From an uncultured Bacilli bacterium (GTDB lineage Bacteria; Bacillota_I; Bacilli_A; RF39; UBA660), in the NCBI GenBank assembly GCA_947631345.1, contig CANRKW010000070.1:1-5517 (forward strand): a DNA stretch of 5,517 nt, given 5' to 3'. The translations under genes were made by a program, and so were the position numbers. This document shows positions 5,147-5,517 of this stretch, piece after piece (the first letter of the stretch is position 1; each line of letters opens with the position of its first letter). The notes under the pieces are model-generated. The model was not told the DNA's origin. It searched no databases and saw only the letters and a list, made by a program, of their open reading frames with translations.

Positions 5147-5517
5147 ATGGAATATGATATAACAAATTTAACAGATTATAACTTAGATTTAACAAAGTTA
5201 GATAAAGTAATTAAATGTACTAGTGAAAAACTAAATATTAAAGATAAATATATAAGTATAGTATTTGTTAATAATGAAAAAATACACGAAATAAATAAAA
5301 CTTATAGAAATGTAGATAGACCTACTGATGTAATAAGTTTTGCTTTTTTAGATAACTTTGATATAGATGATACTTCTTTAGGAGAAATATATATAAGTGT
5401 AGACAAAATAAAAGAACAAGCAATTAGTTATAATCATAGTGAATTAAGAGAAGAGTGTTTCTTACTTGTACACGGACTTTTACATTTATTAGGTTATGAT
5501 CACATAAAAAAAGAAGA
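5147..5517 (+). CDS. ybeY: Endoribonuclease YbeY (rRNA maturation factor), 3' end cut by the window
   Basis: The first 123 codons are visible and the frame is still open at the window edge. Motifs identify it firmly: NKTYRNVDRPTDVISFAF (50-67), LGEIYIS (78-84) and the metal-binding HGLLHLLGYDH (109-119), the family's H-xxx-H-xxxxx-H zinc site with H109, H113 and H119 all present. YbeY is a zinc-dependent, single-strand-specific endoribonuclease needed for 16S rRNA 3'-end maturation and ribosome quality control in the bacteria studied. The usual length is about 150-170 residues, so most of the gene is here. The ATG at 5147 lies 6 bases after the VanZ-like stop, and the ribosome binding site AGGGTGA (5134-5140) overlaps that stop codon, pointing to cotranscription and coupling. 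Its presence with rpsU in one operon links two ribosome-related functions. Confidence 0.95.
   Translation, partial: MEYDITNLTDYNLDLTKLDKVIKCTSEKLNIKDKYISIVFVNNEKIHEINKTYRNVDRPTDVISFAFLDNFDIDDTSLGEIYISVDKIKEQAISYNHSELREECFLLVHGLLHLLGYDHIKKE

Noticed and set aside
1..5517. Mycoplasma-type code (TGA as Trp), suggested by the extreme AT content.
   Set aside because: TGA ends herA and the VanZ-like gene at the expected family length, and tryptophans are encoded by TGG.
1..5517. tRNA or rRNA genes, CRISPR arrays, transposases or insertion-sequence ends.
   Set aside because: I found no cloverleaf, regularly spaced repeats, transposase motifs or terminal inverted repeats on either strand.

Overview
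The window looks like the chromosome of a very AT-rich, low-GC Gram-positive bacterium (Firmicutes/Bacillota, probably an uncultured gut Bacilli or Clostridia lineage). The evidence is strong AT codon bias, GGAGG-type ribosome binding sites, a TTGAAA-17-TATAAT promoter, and the Bacillus-like gene block rpsU-yqeY-yqfC-yqfD-...-ybeY. The standard bacterial code is used: TGA ends herA and the VanZ-like gene, and tryptophan is read from TGG. The lineage assignment is inference; the yqfC/yqfD pair suggests a sporulating organism or a descendant of one.

Left part (1-2220): the 3' end of a surface-type protein gene (plus strand, open from the left edge to 341) converges on a complete HerA-family ATPase gene (minus strand, 2156 to 399). 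A bidirectional hairpin at 380-407, overlapping the herA stop codon, separates them. The surface gene holds a patch (121-240) with 57% G+C in a region where herA runs near 20%. This is the most unusual compositional signal here and could be a variable cassette or a diversified region.

Middle (2157-2456): a 300-bp divergent intergenic region. It carries an extended -10 promoter for herA, an orphan plus-strand hairpin pair ending in a T-tract, a perfect 16-bp tandem repeat, and a near-consensus promoter for the rpsU operon whose spacer holds two AAAGTGT repeats 11 bp apart.

Right part (2457-5517): a tightly packed plus-strand operon. It encodes ribosomal protein S21, YqeY (GatB-tail family), YqfC and YqfD (sporulation family, overlapping ORFs), a VanZ-like membrane protein, and the 5' part of the rRNA-maturation endoribonuclease gene ybeY, cut by the window edge. 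A short hairpin with a T-tract after yqeY may lower read-through from the translation genes into yqfC-yqfD-vanZ-ybeY. Compared with Bacillus subtilis the order is conserved, but the phoH-like gene and the HD-domain gene (pgpH) normally found between yqfD and ybeY are absent and a VanZ-like gene stands there instead.

I see no clear new multi-gene system. The best leads are the compositional patch in the surface gene, the orphan terminator and repeats upstream of rpsU, and the VanZ-for-phoH replacement.
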